NCBI GenBank assembly: GCA_039026955.1
Contig: JBCCLH010000007.1
Coordinates: 1 to 64,000, forward strand
Source of the DNA: Kordia sp039026955
Lineage (GTDB): Bacteria > Bacteroidota > Bacteroidia > Flavobacteriales > Flavobacteriaceae
Reading direction: 5' to 3'
DNA length: 64,000 nucleotides
This document shows, in pieces, positions 18,112 through 27,522 of the stretch. Both the position numbers and the translations under genes were made by a program. The notes under the pieces are model-generated. The model was not told where the DNA came from and did no database searches. It saw nothing but the letters and a program-made list of their open reading frames with translations. Positions within the stretch are counted from its first letter, which is position 1; every line of letters begins with the position of its first letter.

Positions 18112-18622
18112 TTGTTATTTCTTTTAGTTTGTTTCTCAATTACATTTCAAATGTAGTGGCAACTTCTAGCTTTTTTGGAGTGGTTTTAGAATTCGTTGTG
18201 GTTAAACTAGAATTCGTAGCAAATCGAGAAAATTGATAGGTATTCTTTAAGTTTTTTGTAATAATCCAAGTTTGATTAATACAAAATGGTTTATCAATTA
18301 TAATCAATTGTCAGTTCGAGCGCAGTCGAGAACAGTTTAGAAATTAAGTTTTATTTGAATCTCGTGAGCTATGCTCGGTATCTACGATAATGCTCGATTT
18401 GACATTAGTGTAACTTATTGATATGCTACGTTAATAAATAAAATTTTAGATCCAACTCAGATTAATATGCAAAAGGGGAAAAATTTCCAAAATCTTCCTT
18501 TTTTACCTGAAACAAAATAGTCTTTTTCCTGTGCGGAATTAGTTTTTCGACTCTTCTCTAACGATTTGGCTTCTCATAGTTTTGTGGCGGAAATAATATA
18601 ACAAACCTAAAAAAGTAAAATC
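18112..18622. other. Divergent intergenic region
   Basis: About 510 bases between divergent genes. It contains a partial family B-like repeat (TCAGTTCGAGCGCAGTCGAG, 18311-18330) and, near its right end, the likely promoter of the gene at 18623. No coding sequence seen. Confidence 0.5.
18577..18584 (+). promoter_or_regulatory. Candidate -7 promoter box TAGTTTTG
   Basis: Exact match to the flavobacterial TAnnTTTG box, 38 bases before the ATG at 18623. No clear TTTG -33 box at standard spacing, so only a candidate. Confidence 0.5.
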
Positions 18623-20167
18623 ATGGCAAAAATTATTAAAAATGCTGTAGACCTCAGTAATGTAAAATTGAATCGTATTATAACTGGTAGTAGTTGGTTA
18701 TTTGCGACAAGAACTATCAATTCAAAATGGGCAAGTACGCCAATTTCATTAGATGACAATATAGAAGATGAAGCCTGGGCAGGTGCTGTAGAATCGCAAG
18801 TGAAGTTTGGTGATGTTTTTATGTTGGCAAAAAATGATGCCCGCTATTTATATGTGATTTTAGATGTAGTCGATGATACACATAACAATCCTACAGGCGA
18901 TTATTTTCACTTTGCTTTCGATAGAAATCGCGATAAAGTCATTACACCAAATGTAGATGTGAATTATGGAATTTATCCAGGACATCCAAACAAAATGGGA
19001 CGCTCTTTTTATTTAGGAGCGGGAAGAATGACAGGTTTACGTGATGAAGAGCCACGTTCAATCTGTAGAATGCATTTTGGAACGTCGCCAAACTCAGCAA
19101 CACCACACAGAATTTGGAAAATGAAATTCAAGATTTCAGATATTCGTCCACCATTCCATTTTTGGGGACTTCCAAGTCACGCAAAATTCGGATTCAAAGT
19201 ATTTTCTTCAAAGCCAAATATTAGCTATGAATCTCCGAAACGTTTACACCATAGTTTTAAAAACTTTAATAGAATCACATTTGCAAGAAAACCAATAATT
19301 CCTGCAGCAGATTTAGGTCCAGTAATGGGAAGTGTAGGTTTAATTCCAACTTCAAAAATTAGTACTTCAGGACGTGCTACTACGGATTCAGGATATTATG
19401 TACATGTGAAAAATGCAGCATTTGGAGGACGGTTAAACATTATCGGAAACCGAACAAAATTACAACAACTACGAACGCAAGGAGCCAGAAAATACAAAGT
19501 ATATCACAGATTTGGTACTTCTGGAAGTTTTGAAGTGTTTGAAACTTCTTGGAGAAATTACAAAACAGTAGGTTCACGTACCGTGTTGGAAACTTTCAAT
19601 GCAGATACTAACGGTTTTTATCCGTTGCCAGCAGGAAACGTAGATTATAGTATTGATGATTTATTATTCCAGTTTAATTCTACCGAATTAATTACAGGAT
19701 TGCATCAGTTTAAAGTAGAATTTTTCAATAATGCAGGAACAAAAGTAGGAGGAACTTCTACAAATCAAATCTTGCGATTGTATATTGATAACAATTTACC
19801 AGAAGTAAGTATCAATTCTATCAAATATAAAAACGTGGAAGTAGGTTCTTGTGGCATTGTGAATCTTCAAAATCCGAATGATCAATTAGATGTTAATTTT
19901 GAAGCGTTTGACAATGAAGGAAACTTATTGAGTTACTCATTACGTGCCGTTTGGGGCGACGGAAGCTCACGTACCATTACAAGTAAAGTCTACAATCCTG
20001 CGACTATGGGCACAAATTGGAAAGGAAGCCGTAGCATTGGCGGTAGCTTTAATGCTGTAACCACTTGTGCACATTCGTTTGATGTAACTGCTAAAGCAAG
20101 AACTACTAATGGATACGCGTATGTAGGACGCAATACCGCAAGAAGATACGTGACAATTATTAAGTAA
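18623..20167 (+). CDS. Protein with N-terminal CBM9-like domain, no signal peptide
   Basis: 514 residues. Residues ~38-210 resemble a CBM9-like (DOMON-related) carbohydrate-binding module: ISLDDNIEDEAWAGAVES, then VFMLAKNDARYLYVILDVVDD and YFHFAFDRNRD. The rest is beta-rich, with segments like YVHVKNAAFGGRLNIIGNRTK and a C-terminal part (VSINSIKYKNVEVGSCGIVNL, FDVTAKARTTNGYAYVGRN) that could be immunoglobulin-like. There is no N-terminal signal or T9SS tail, which is odd for a carbohydrate-binding protein; it may be cytoplasmic, exported another way or attached to a phage-tail-like structure. Preceded by a good TAnnTTTG box and followed by a 155 bp inverted-repeat element. Function unresolved. 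Confidence 0.75.
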   Translation: MAKIIKNAVDLSNVKLNRIITGSSWLFATRTINSKWASTPISLDDNIEDEAWAGAVESQVKFGDVFMLAKNDARYLYVILDVVDDTHNNPTGDYFHFAFDRNRDKVITPNVDVNYGIYPGHPNKMGRSFYLGAGRMTGLRDEEPRSICRMHFGTSPNSATPHRIWKMKFKISDIRPPFHFWGLPSHAKFGFKVFSSKPNISYESPKRLHHSFKNFNRITFARKPIIPAADLGPVMGSVGLIPTSKISTSGRATTDSGYYVHVKNAAFGGRLNIIGNRTKLQQLRTQGARKYKVYHRFGTSGSFEVFETSWRNYKTVGSRTVLETFNADTNGFYPLPAGNVDYSIDDLLFQFNSTELITGLHQFKVEFFNNAGTKVGGTSTNQILRLYIDNNLPEVSINSIKYKNVEVGSCGIVNLQNPNDQLDVNFEAFDNEGNLLSYSLRAVWGDGSSRTITSKVYNPATMGTNWKGSRSIGGSFNAVTTCAHSFDVTAKARTTNGYAYVGRNTARRYVTIIK

Positions 20168-20190
20168 TCAGGATTTCTCGTAATACTAAC

Positions 20191-20345
20191 AAAGGTATTT
20201 AGAAAGCGTATCGAACGTCATTCTGAGCTTGACTCAGAATCTCACAAAAGTTGATCAACTGCAATGGGAAGCCGAAGATACTGAATTAAGTTCAGCACAA
20301 GAGTTCGGTTTGACGAAATGATATTCAAGTTTTCTAAATACCTTT
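20191..20345 (-). repeat. 155-bp terminal-inverted-repeat element, copy 1
   Basis: Perfect 15-bp terminal repeats AAAGGTATTTAGAAA (20191-20205) and TTTCTAAATACCTTT (20331-20345). Read on the minus strand, the interior matches the two other copies (TTTCGTCAAACCGAACT, GTGCTGAACTT, CAGTTGAT, GTGAGATTCTGA, CTCAGAATGACG). It lies between convergent genes and ends two bases short of the cupin stop codon, so it may serve as a bidirectional terminator. It encodes no protein. Confidence 0.88.
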
Positions 20346-20347
20346 CT

Positions 20348-20719
20348 TCATTTCTCTTCGCGATGCACCAAATCCATCGAAAAAGCAGGTAAGCAAATCG
20401 CGATGTACTCGCAGTCTTCATCAAACGGATTGGAGTATTGAATACGCGTATTTTTTTCTATTTTGATCGATTGTCCAGCTTCTAAGACAATCGTTTCGCC
20501 TTCAATAATGAATTGTTTTTTTCCTTTGATGATGTACGTATACTCATCAAATTCTGGGGTTTGAAACGGTTCGCTCCATTTTGGTGGCGCAATCATATGT
20601 GCAATGCTGATACCCGAATTTCCATCCGTAGCATTTCCAAAATGTTCTTCAATCAGTTTGCCATCTGTCGTTGGAACCACAAACGGACTTTTTTGAATAT
20701 GATATTTTTTACTGCTCAT
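20348..20719 (-). CDS. Cupin-domain protein
   Basis: 123 residues from ATG at 20719, which overlaps the end of the upstream lipoprotein gene by 11 bases; a longer TTG start at 20740 is less likely. A single cupin barrel: MIAPPKWSEPFQTPEFDEYTYIIKG covers the first motif region with Glu/Tyr in place of some usual histidines, and EAGQSIKIEKNTRIQYSNP the second. The usual HxH metal ligands are not obvious, so catalytic activity is uncertain; a small-molecule-binding or isomerase-like role is possible. Translationally coupled to the lipoprotein. Confidence 0.85.
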   Translation of the reverse strand: MSSKKYHIQKSPFVVPTTDGKLIEEHFGNATDGNSGISIAHMIAPPKWSEPFQTPEFDEYTYIIKGKKQFIIEGETIVLEAGQSIKIEKNTRIQYSNPFDEDCEYIAICLPAFSMDLVHREEK

Positions 20720-21299
20720 CTTTTTTGTCGGTTTCTGCAACTTCTTCGTGTTTCCAATTGATTAACAATTGTTTGATTTTTGCCGCATCGGGAATTTGTA
20801 ATGCTTCAATATTCAATTTCATATCGTAACGTAAATCCTCTGGCAATTCTTTTTTATCAATCGTAAAATATTCTTGTCCATTTACGGAGATTACAAGGTT
20901 GTTTATGGTGTTGTAAATGTTTTTGATTTTATAGTTTTCACGAATGTCCTTGAAAGTGCTTTTTAATGAAATTCCTTTTTCGGTTTTGAAACGCTCGTCA
21001 TGAATTTGAATGGTTTCAATCTTTTCATTTTCATCGTGCTGCTGTGTCGGTGTCAAAGTGAAAATGTGCTTTCCTCTTTTTTCAAAAACTAAATACAGAT
21101 CATCTCCAGCTTGCATGTAATCGCCTTCACCAATGCGTTTTACCAAAGAATCTTTCTCAAAAATAGAATCTAACTGTTTTACAATGGCATCTTTGGGTAA
21201 TTTTCCAATACGATCTTTTTGAATTAAAAATGGATCTTCCTTTTTTGCACAACTTACCAAGCAAGCTGCGATAAGTCCGAGAAATACGGTTTTTTTCAC
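20709..21299 (-). CDS. Lipoprotein of unknown function
   Basis: 196 residues, GTG start, lipobox LVSC with Cys17 lipidated. The mature protein is charged and lacks a recognisable domain. KLPKDAIVKQLDSIFEKDSLVKRIGEGDYM is followed by YLVFEKRGKHIFTLTPTQQHDENEKIETIQI and a segment (GISLKSTFKDIRENYKI) that reads like the starting-loop region of PepSY/KTSC-like small domains, but I would not assign it. It sits between the HerA-like ATPase gene (25 bases upstream) and the cupin (11-base overlap), so these three genes probably form one operon. Confidence 0.78.
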   Translation of the reverse strand: MKKTVFLGLIAACLVSCAKKEDPFLIQKDRIGKLPKDAIVKQLDSIFEKDSLVKRIGEGDYMQAGDDLYLVFEKRGKHIFTLTPTQQHDENEKIETIQIHDERFKTEKGISLKSTFKDIRENYKIKNIYNTINNLVISVNGQEYFTIDKKELPEDLRYDMKLNIEALQIPDAAKIKQLLINWKHEEVAETDKKDEQ

Positions 21300-21323
21300 G
21301 CGATTTTAATTTATGTAATTTAT

Positions 21324-22838
21324 TTATTTGATGATTTTTTTCAGAATTCCGAAAACGCTTCTTATAAACGTAGCACTTGTCAATACTTTAACGATAGGAT
21401 TTTGTCGTGTGCTTCTACTTGAAGAACGTTTGGATGCTTTTCGTTCTTCTTCTTTTTTGGCTTCTTTTTCGTGGAGTTCTTCTGCCTTTTTTATCTTTTC
21501 ATTCAACATTTCATAGGCACTCTCACGATCGATTTCTTCGTTGTATTTTTCAACCAGTTTAGAATTGTCGATCACTTCTGCTAGTTCTTTTGGCGTTAAC
21601 ACATCCATACGACTCATCGGTGCGCGTAGCATGGTCGCTGCCAATGGTGTTGGTCGTCCTTTTTCGTCTAATGCAGAAATTAAGGCTTCTCCAATTCCTA
21701 AGGAAGTCAATGCTTCTGTCGTGTCGTAATATTCGGAATCAGGATAGTTTTCAGCCGTTAATTTGATGGCTTTTCGATCTTTCGCCGTAAACGCACGCAA
21801 GGCATGTTGTATTTTTAATCCTAATTGACCTAGTACAGCTTCAGGAATATCGGTTGGATTTTGCGTCACGAAATACAAACCAATTCCTTTGGAACGAATC
21901 AATTTTACAATACTTTCAATTTGATCTAACAATGCATCAGACGCTTGCTTAAAGATTAAATGCGCTTCGTCAATGAACAATACCAATTCTGGTCGTCCGC
22001 TATCGCCTTGCTCAGGAAAGGTTTCGTAAATTTCTGCCAGTAAACTCAACATAAACGTCGAGAATAATTTTGGTCGATCTTGAATATCCGTCAAACGAAT
22101 GATATTGATATAGCCGCGTCCGTCTTCTGAAATACGCGTTAAATCTTCTACATCAAAAGAAGTTTCTCCAAAAAATAAATCGGCACCTTGTTGTTCTAGC
22201 TCAATGATTTTACGCAAAATAGCTCCCGTAGAAGCGGTAGAAATTCGCCCATACGCTTCTTGAAATTCTTTTTTTCCTTCGCCCGTAGCATATTGCAATA
22301 CTTTTTTAAAGTCTTTTAAATCGAGCAATGGCATTTTGTTGTCATCACAGTATTTAAAAATGACTGCTACAATTCCTGATTGCGTTTCTGATAAATCTAA
22401 AATTCGAGAGAGTAGAACTGGTCCAAATTCTGAAACCGTTGCACGCAAACGCACACCATCTTGATCGGATAGTGACAAAATTTCAACAGGAAAATTATTG
22501 GCTTCAAACGGAAATCCAATTTTTGCATGACGCTCGTCAATCTTAGGATGTCCCGGACTTGGTTGCGCAATTCCGCTTAAATCACCTTTTAAGTCCATCA
22601 GCAACACAGGAATTCCTTTATCCGAAAGATTTTCAGCAAGTACTTGAAGCGTTTTGGTTTTTCCAGTTCCTGTAGCACCGGCAATTAAACCGTGTCTGTT
22701 CAACGTTTTAAGCGGAATTTTCACGTAGGCATCAGTGACCGTTTCGCCTTCATACATCGCGGCTCCCATTGTGATGAATTCTCCTTTGGTGGTATATCCT
22801 TTTTCGATATGTTCAATAAAATTGTCCTTGCTGCTCAT
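21324..22838 (-). CDS. HerA-like/DUF853 ATPase (YjgR family)
   Basis: 504 residues. Walker A GATGTGKT at ~54-61 and Walker B ELVLFIDEAHLIF at ~285-297 mark a RecA-fold ATPase of the HerA/FtsK superfamily. The spread of motifs (LLMDLKGDLSGIAQP, then NIIRLTDIQDRPKLFSTFML, IGLYFVTQNPTDIPEAVLGQLG and the Arg-rich HALRAFTAKDRKAIK) is that of the DUF853/YjgR family. The C-terminus is a coiled, basic segment (KKAEELHEKEAKKEEERKAS). Predicted cytoplasmic; the biological role of the family is not established. First gene of the probable lipoprotein-cupin operon. Confidence 0.9.
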   Translation of the reverse strand: MSSKDNFIEHIEKGYTTKGEFITMGAAMYEGETVTDAYVKIPLKTLNRHGLIAGATGTGKTKTLQVLAENLSDKGIPVLLMDLKGDLSGIAQPSPGHPKIDERHAKIGFPFEANNFPVEILSLSDQDGVRLRATVSEFGPVLLSRILDLSETQSGIVAVIFKYCDDNKMPLLDLKDFKKVLQYATGEGKKEFQEAYGRISTASTGAILRKIIELEQQGADLFFGETSFDVEDLTRISEDGRGYINIIRLTDIQDRPKLFSTFMLSLLAEIYETFPEQGDSGRPELVLFIDEAHLIFKQASDALLDQIESIVKLIRSKGIGLYFVTQNPTDIPEAVLGQLGLKIQHALRAFTAKDRKAIKLTAENYPDSEYYDTTEALTSLGIGEALISALDEKGRPTPLAATMLRAPMSRMDVLTPKELAEVIDNSKLVEKYNEEIDRESAYEMLNEKIKKAEELHEKEAKKEEERKASKRSSSRSTRQNPIVKVLTSATFIRSVFGILKKIIK

Positions 22839-22942
22839 CTAATCAAAATTTGGGTTAAAAGTAAGGATTTTGATGAAGTCTAAAAAAAATGCTTTCGGAT
22901 TTCCAAGAAAGTTATTCACGCGGAAACAATTCCAAAAGAAAA

Positions 22943-22970
22943 CATCCGCTTTTCTTAAGAAAAACGGATG
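22943..22970 (-). terminator. Intrinsic terminator of the T9SS protease gene
   Basis: 14-base arms (CATCCGCTTTTCTT, 22943-22956; right arm 22957-22970) with no real loop. The one irregular pair is G-U only on the minus strand, and that transcript continues into TTTTCTTTTGG. Located 25 bases past the protease stop. Confidence 0.8.
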
Positions 22971-22995
22971 CAGCTTGTATAAGCTATGTTCGATT

Positions 22996-25341
22996 TTAAA
23001 ATCGTATGATCTTTTTCGTAACACTTTGGTTACTTTCCAAATCGACAACTTTTATAAAGTATAAACCAGCCGCTTCATTGCGCATAGAAAGCGTGTTGAT
23101 GCCTTCATTGAATGTTCCGATTTGAACGCGCTGTCCAGTAATATTGTGAATTTCATACGTTATATTAGAATAGTTGCCAATGTCTATGGTAAAATCGGAA
23201 GCAGACGGATTCGGATAAATACGCAAGCTATTAGCCAACGTATCTTGATCTGACTGTTCTTTCACTTCAAATAGGTTTGAAATGCTACTTCCAAATGATC
23301 CCGTACCATTGATTAAAATGTTTCCATTAGCATCTTCCAATCGGTAGGTTCCATCTCCGTATAAACAACACAATCCATCACCGTAGGAGTCAAATAGTGT
23401 AAATGTATAACATTCGTTAAATACAGTAATATTAATATCTTGAATTTCATCTGGTTGCGTGCCATCGGTTTCAGTAGTTGTGTAAGGTCCGCCACTAGCG
23501 ACAACATTTCCAATAGTATTTGTCAATTGCCAAGTGGTTTCTTCACCGTAGCGATCTGGTGTAATGATAACGCGAATTGTTGCGGTTTCAAAAGAATCTG
23601 TATTGCTTGGAATAGTAAAGGATATAGTATTCGAATCGTTTGTCGAAAACTCATCTGTTACTTCGCCATTTGGATTTGAAACGCTTGCTGAGAATGTATG
23701 CGCACCAGTTCCTGTTACCTCAATAGAAGGTAATGCAACATCTTGAAATTGATTGTTGGTCAAACTTCCTGTCCAATTGATCACTACAGGCGCTTCATTA
23801 TCGAGTTGATAGGTAATAGCAGCACTAGTTAATGGTGTATTTCCAGGATTGCTAATGCGAACACTTGGCGTAATGACTGTACCACATAATATATCTGGAA
23901 CATCTCGCAAAGAAACTGCGGCATCAATATTGGTAGCAAGTGCATCCGATAAATTTTGAACACCTACTGGATTTGATCCAACAGGATCTAACCAAAATTT
24001 CAATTGTGAAGCATTGGTTACACCAAAATCCCATGAAACTCCAAAACGACCATACCAGTCTTCAAGATTGTTGTCGTTGGTTCCTGAACAAGCCGCAAGC
24101 CCTCCTGTTAATTTTCCGATGATCAATCCGTTTTGATCAAACAAAGGTGATCCTGAAGAACCAGGTTCTGTAACTCCTACATCCCAATCGGCAATGCGCC
24201 AAATTTTCGTATTTTGGTTTCCATTAAAGTCAATAGATTGTCGTGTAGGTGTGTTTAAATCGACACATAGTTTTTGAATATCTCCGCCTGGGTGATGAAC
24301 ACCAACGGTTAATGATGGTACATCTATTACAGAACGATTCCATCCAGACCATACTAAATTAGCAGCGTTGTTGGTAAAGAAAGAAGTATCAGTAATTTCT
24401 ATAAGTGCCATATCAGATTCTGAATTTGCCGCTCTCAACGTTCCTCCACTTGTTGTTTGAATGAATGTATTGTCAACACTAGGAGCCGGTGTAGCACAGT
24501 CAGCCACAGAAGCATTACTAGCCCAGTTAAAACGATATGCCCATCCATTGACAGAACCACCCAAGCAGTGATTTGCAGTTAGGAAATACGGCGTTCCGTC
24601 ATTACTGGTATTATTTACCAAAGCACCTGTACAAAATCCTGTGCCGCCGTTGACAAGAATCATGCCTACAGCACTTTTTTGTTGCTCTTTAATGTTATGA
24701 GCAGTGCTGCTAAATCCATTGATATCACAATTGACATCTACATTGCAATCTCCAGACGTATTTAATGGTTGTGCTGATGCTTCATTGAATATGATGGTAC
24801 GGTATCCGTGAATGACATTTCCAATGTTTAATCTTCCTTGTCCGATTACATCTTTAGGTTCAAAATATTCGATCCATATACTTTCACCAGTCACCATCCA
24901 AGTTCCTAAAATTTCTTCTGGATTGTTGTGTGAATGCGTATACGGATTTAATACTTCAGAACGATCGTTGTTGTATACAAAGACTTTTCCTCCAACCGGA
25001 ATTTTGTAGCGATCAAAAAGCACGTTCATAGTCAATGCATCTGGAGAAATAATATGAATTCGCCAAATACGATCTCCATTGGGCAAATTATGCCATTTCC
25101 CAGCATTGTCAAGTCCGTAATTCACAAAATGATCATACCCGAAGCGCCATGGTTTTGATTTGTCTAAATCATTCACAGCATCTTCTGCTTTAAATCGGGT
25201 AAGATCAGGTTTTGATAATTTAATAGGAGTGACTTTGTCCATAGAGGAAATATTCCAACTCTTGGGTCCTACTGTATGGGAATCTTGCGCTGAGACCTTA
25301 AAAACAAAGGCAAGTAACACAAGAAGAGTCAAGTTTTTCAT
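22996..25341 (-). CDS. T9SS-secreted trypsin-like (lysyl endopeptidase-type) serine protease
   Basis: 781 residues. Signal peptide to about residue 19; a propeptide-like region (~20-190) with WRFGYDHFVNYGLDNAGKW; then the protease domain with Cys pairs and the triad: His258 in YFLTANHCLGG, Asp310 in ESDMALIEI, Ser398 in PGSSGSPLFD. This matches lysyl endopeptidase-type S1 proteases. A CARDB-like module follows (~480-590: VRISNPGNTPLTSAAITYQLDN), then a further beta-domain (FTLFDSYGDGLCCLYGDGTYRL), and a type-A T9SS sorting domain at the end (LRIYPNPSASDFTIDI ... SVTKKIIRF). It is exported across the outer membrane and degrades external protein. Monocistronic with its own terminator. Confidence 0.93.
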   Translation of the reverse strand: MKNLTLLVLLAFVFKVSAQDSHTVGPKSWNISSMDKVTPIKLSKPDLTRFKAEDAVNDLDKSKPWRFGYDHFVNYGLDNAGKWHNLPNGDRIWRIHIISPDALTMNVLFDRYKIPVGGKVFVYNNDRSEVLNPYTHSHNNPEEILGTWMVTGESIWIEYFEPKDVIGQGRLNIGNVIHGYRTIIFNEASAQPLNTSGDCNVDVNCDINGFSSTAHNIKEQQKSAVGMILVNGGTGFCTGALVNNTSNDGTPYFLTANHCLGGSVNGWAYRFNWASNASVADCATPAPSVDNTFIQTTSGGTLRAANSESDMALIEITDTSFFTNNAANLVWSGWNRSVIDVPSLTVGVHHPGGDIQKLCVDLNTPTRQSIDFNGNQNTKIWRIADWDVGVTEPGSSGSPLFDQNGLIIGKLTGGLAACSGTNDNNLEDWYGRFGVSWDFGVTNASQLKFWLDPVGSNPVGVQNLSDALATNIDAAVSLRDVPDILCGTVITPSVRISNPGNTPLTSAAITYQLDNEAPVVINWTGSLTNNQFQDVALPSIEVTGTGAHTFSASVSNPNGEVTDEFSTNDSNTISFTIPSNTDSFETATIRVIITPDRYGEETTWQLTNTIGNVVASGGPYTTTETDGTQPDEIQDINITVFNECYTFTLFDSYGDGLCCLYGDGTYRLEDANGNILINGTGSFGSSISNLFEVKEQSDQDTLANSLRIYPNPSASDFTIDIGNYSNITYEIHNITGQRVQIGTFNEGINTLSMRNEAAGLYFIKVVDLESNQSVTKKIIRF

Positions 25342-25554
25342 AGTAAATGGGTTGGATTAAGTTTGGTTTAATTATATATATGTTGGGAAATTAACAAAAA
25401 AATAACATTTAGCGTTACGGTTTTTACATACAGAACAGGAAAGATTGATTTTTCCCTAAAGGATTCACAATTTTTATCGTAACTATCATTCAATATTTTT
25501 GGAATACTATTTGAAAAGCAATATTCTTGTGTAGCCTACCAGCAATATTTTTAT

Positions 25555-26091
25555 ATGATGAAAAAACTACTCTTAATTGCTACATTGTTTATTTGTGGGC
25601 AAGTTTCTATGGCACAAACTGATCCGTATATCGATAGTGTAAAACAGTATTTAACCATTAACGGTACGCAAGAACAATACGAAGGCGCTATTGATATGAT
25701 GTTTGATATGCTGAAGAAACGTTTCAAAGATTATAAAATTCCAAACGCAATTTGGACAGCACTAGAAAGTGATAAACTCAAACATATAGAAGAAGTAAAA
25801 TCCATCCTAGTTTCTGCCTACCGAGCGTATTTTACACTGAACGATATTAAGAACATGACTGTCTTTTACGAATCGGAAGCGTTGCAACAGATGCTAGCTG
25901 ATAAAACCAAACTCACAGAAACACAACGTCAACAAATCACCAATTTTTACAATTCGGAAACAGGCTTAAAAATGATTGAAAGTCGTGACGGTTTGGCAAA
26001 GATTGAAGGTGAAATTTCTCAACGATGGAGCGGTGATTTGTATAAAAGTGTCATTAATAAATTAGCGGAAAAAGGGTATAGTTTGAATTGA
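25555..26091 (+). CDS. DUF2059 domain protein
   Basis: 178 residues with a signal peptide (LLLIATLFICGQVSMAQ). The rest is helical: YIDSVKQYLTINGTQEQYEGAIDMMFDML, then VSAYRAYFTLNDIKNMTVFYESEALQQMLADK and FYNSETGLKMIESRDGLAK. This arrangement, especially the AYFTxxDIKxMxxFYxSxxG-like run, is the DUF2059 signature. Periplasmic, function unknown in the family. Stands alone on the + strand between the protease and the TIR gene. Confidence 0.88.
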   Translation: MMKKLLLIATLFICGQVSMAQTDPYIDSVKQYLTINGTQEQYEGAIDMMFDMLKKRFKDYKIPNAIWTALESDKLKHIEEVKSILVSAYRAYFTLNDIKNMTVFYESEALQQMLADKTKLTETQRQQITNFYNSETGLKMIESRDGLAKIEGEISQRWSGDLYKSVINKLAEKGYSLN

Positions 26092-26275
26092 TGTTTGGAC
26101 TTGCTTTTCTTTAGACTCGCGTCGCTTTAGACTTGGCTTATGCCTTTTTAGAGTTGTTCTAGAAAAGATATTATTCTTTATCTGCTTTGAACAACGGTTT
26201 TATTATTTGTTGACAGACTTTCATAATTTACTCAATTTTTCTATGATTCGAGTAAATAGAGAAGATGTATCATCG

Positions 26276-26478
26276 GACTGCTCCCTTGTAGTGTATAACA
26301 ACTCTTTTTCATCTTTTGATAAGCTGTCATAACCACTTTTGCCTATTTTATCTAAGATTATTTCTATTGGAGATTTATTATCAGACTGTTTTCTTGTAGT
26401 GTATAATAACTCTTTTTCGTCTTTTGATAAGCTATCATAACCATTTTTACTTATTTTATCTAAGATTAGCTCTTTTTC
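26276..26478 (-). repeat. Two 108-bp direct repeats inside the TIR gene
   Basis: Units at about 26276-26370 and 26384-26478 encode near-identical ILDKI(S/G)K(N/S)GYDSLSKDEKELLY blocks. This motif is also seen at the C-termini of other Bacteroidetes proteins such as rhomboid-type proteases. The period is 108 bases, so recombination would change the copy number in frame. Confidence 0.85.
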
Positions 26479-26706
26479 TGTTTTTCTTTGCCCTTTTTCT
26501 AAAGCCTCTCTATCAATATATTTTATAGATTTTGAATTGATTAATGATTCAATTATTTGTTGAACACTAGAAGCAATTTGAAGTCTTCTAAATAAAAGGG
26601 GGATGATTTCATTTCTAAAATCTTGCTTAGTTAGAATTATCAATTTTCTGGAATCTTTATTTTTAACATAAAACTCGCTATAAAAAGTTTCATATTCAGT
26701 TTTAAC

Positions 26707-26709
26707 CTA
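26707..26709 (-). other. Premature TAG codon in the TIR gene
   Basis: The plus strand reads CTA here; CCA would restore the Trp codon TGG expected by the TIR family consensus. Frame and homology are intact on both sides, so a single base change explains it. Confidence 0.8.
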
Positions 26710-27522
26710 CTCAGAACTCATAGAGTTTGGTGTGCAAACCAATACAAAATGCTTGCTATTTTCTAATGCCTCCTGTGTTCTTTCAAAAAATGACTGACCT
26801 ACGCTCATTTTCAATGATTCATCAGAGAGAAATACTTTCAATCCGTAATCTCGTAATTCTTCCCATATCTTTTTTGTGATTTCTCTATCTTTACTCGAAA
26901 AGCTCAAAAATATATCAAACTCAAATTCATTTTCGGTAAATTCTTGACGAACCTGACTCTTAAAATCAGAAGATTTTTTCTTGGGAATATCTTCAGTTTT
27001 CAATAAAGAAAAGATATGATCAGGAATTCCATTAATGAAATTTAAAAGGCTATGATTTATTCGATTTTTCTCAAGATTAGCAAAATTATTTTCAATGACT
27101 CCTAAATCAATTTCTTGATGAAGTCCATTTAACTTTCCTGAGATCAATATTAAATTATCATAATGAGTAGTAAGATCTTCACTTCCATTCTTTTCCATAT
27201 ACACTAAAAACAAGCTAAAAAGATCTTCTATTGCCTTTCTCGCATTATTTTGAGCTATTAAATTTTTTAAACCTAATCTCGTAATCTTATTCATCAATAT
27301 TTATTTTTATTGCTCTAGTTTTATGATATAAGAATCCTGCTATTCTTGCTCATAGCTAACCTGATTGTGTTTTGTGAAATTTAGCGACAATTAAAACTAC
27401 AATATTCTTACTCAAAGTCAAAGTAATCTAAAGAATTTTGGATAGTAAACTTTTAAAAAATATTATTCTGCATGTTACACAATTTTCTTTAAAGGAAATT
27501 GATACATCGATACACTCTCAAA

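Larger units (their letters stand above)
26221..27294 (-). pseudogene. EAD-TIR immunity-type gene interrupted by an in-frame TAG
   Basis: One frame from ATG 27294 to 26221 would give 357 residues, but codon 196 is TAG (26707-26709). Residues ~1-100 (LKNLIAQNNARKAIEDLF, then LILISGKLNGLHQEIDLGVIE and RINHSLLNFINGIPD) look like an effector-associated (EAD11-type) death-fold domain. Residues ~126 onward form a TIR domain (FDIFLSFSSKDREITKKIWEEL, then VFLSDESL with the likely catalytic Glu near 159, and FVLVCTPNSMSSE). After the TAG the frame continues VKTEYETFYSEFYV, exactly as TIR domains do after Ser-x-Trp, so TGG has become TAG. The second half ends in two 36-residue repeats (GYDSLSKDEKELLYTT). 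It is either a broken bacterial immunity/NADase gene or a readthrough product. Confidence 0.82.

Noticed and set aside
26221..26643. Separate 140-residue gene downstream of the TIR gene
   Set aside because: Its only start is a TTG inside the TIR frame; it is the continuation of the interrupted TIR gene, not an independent gene.
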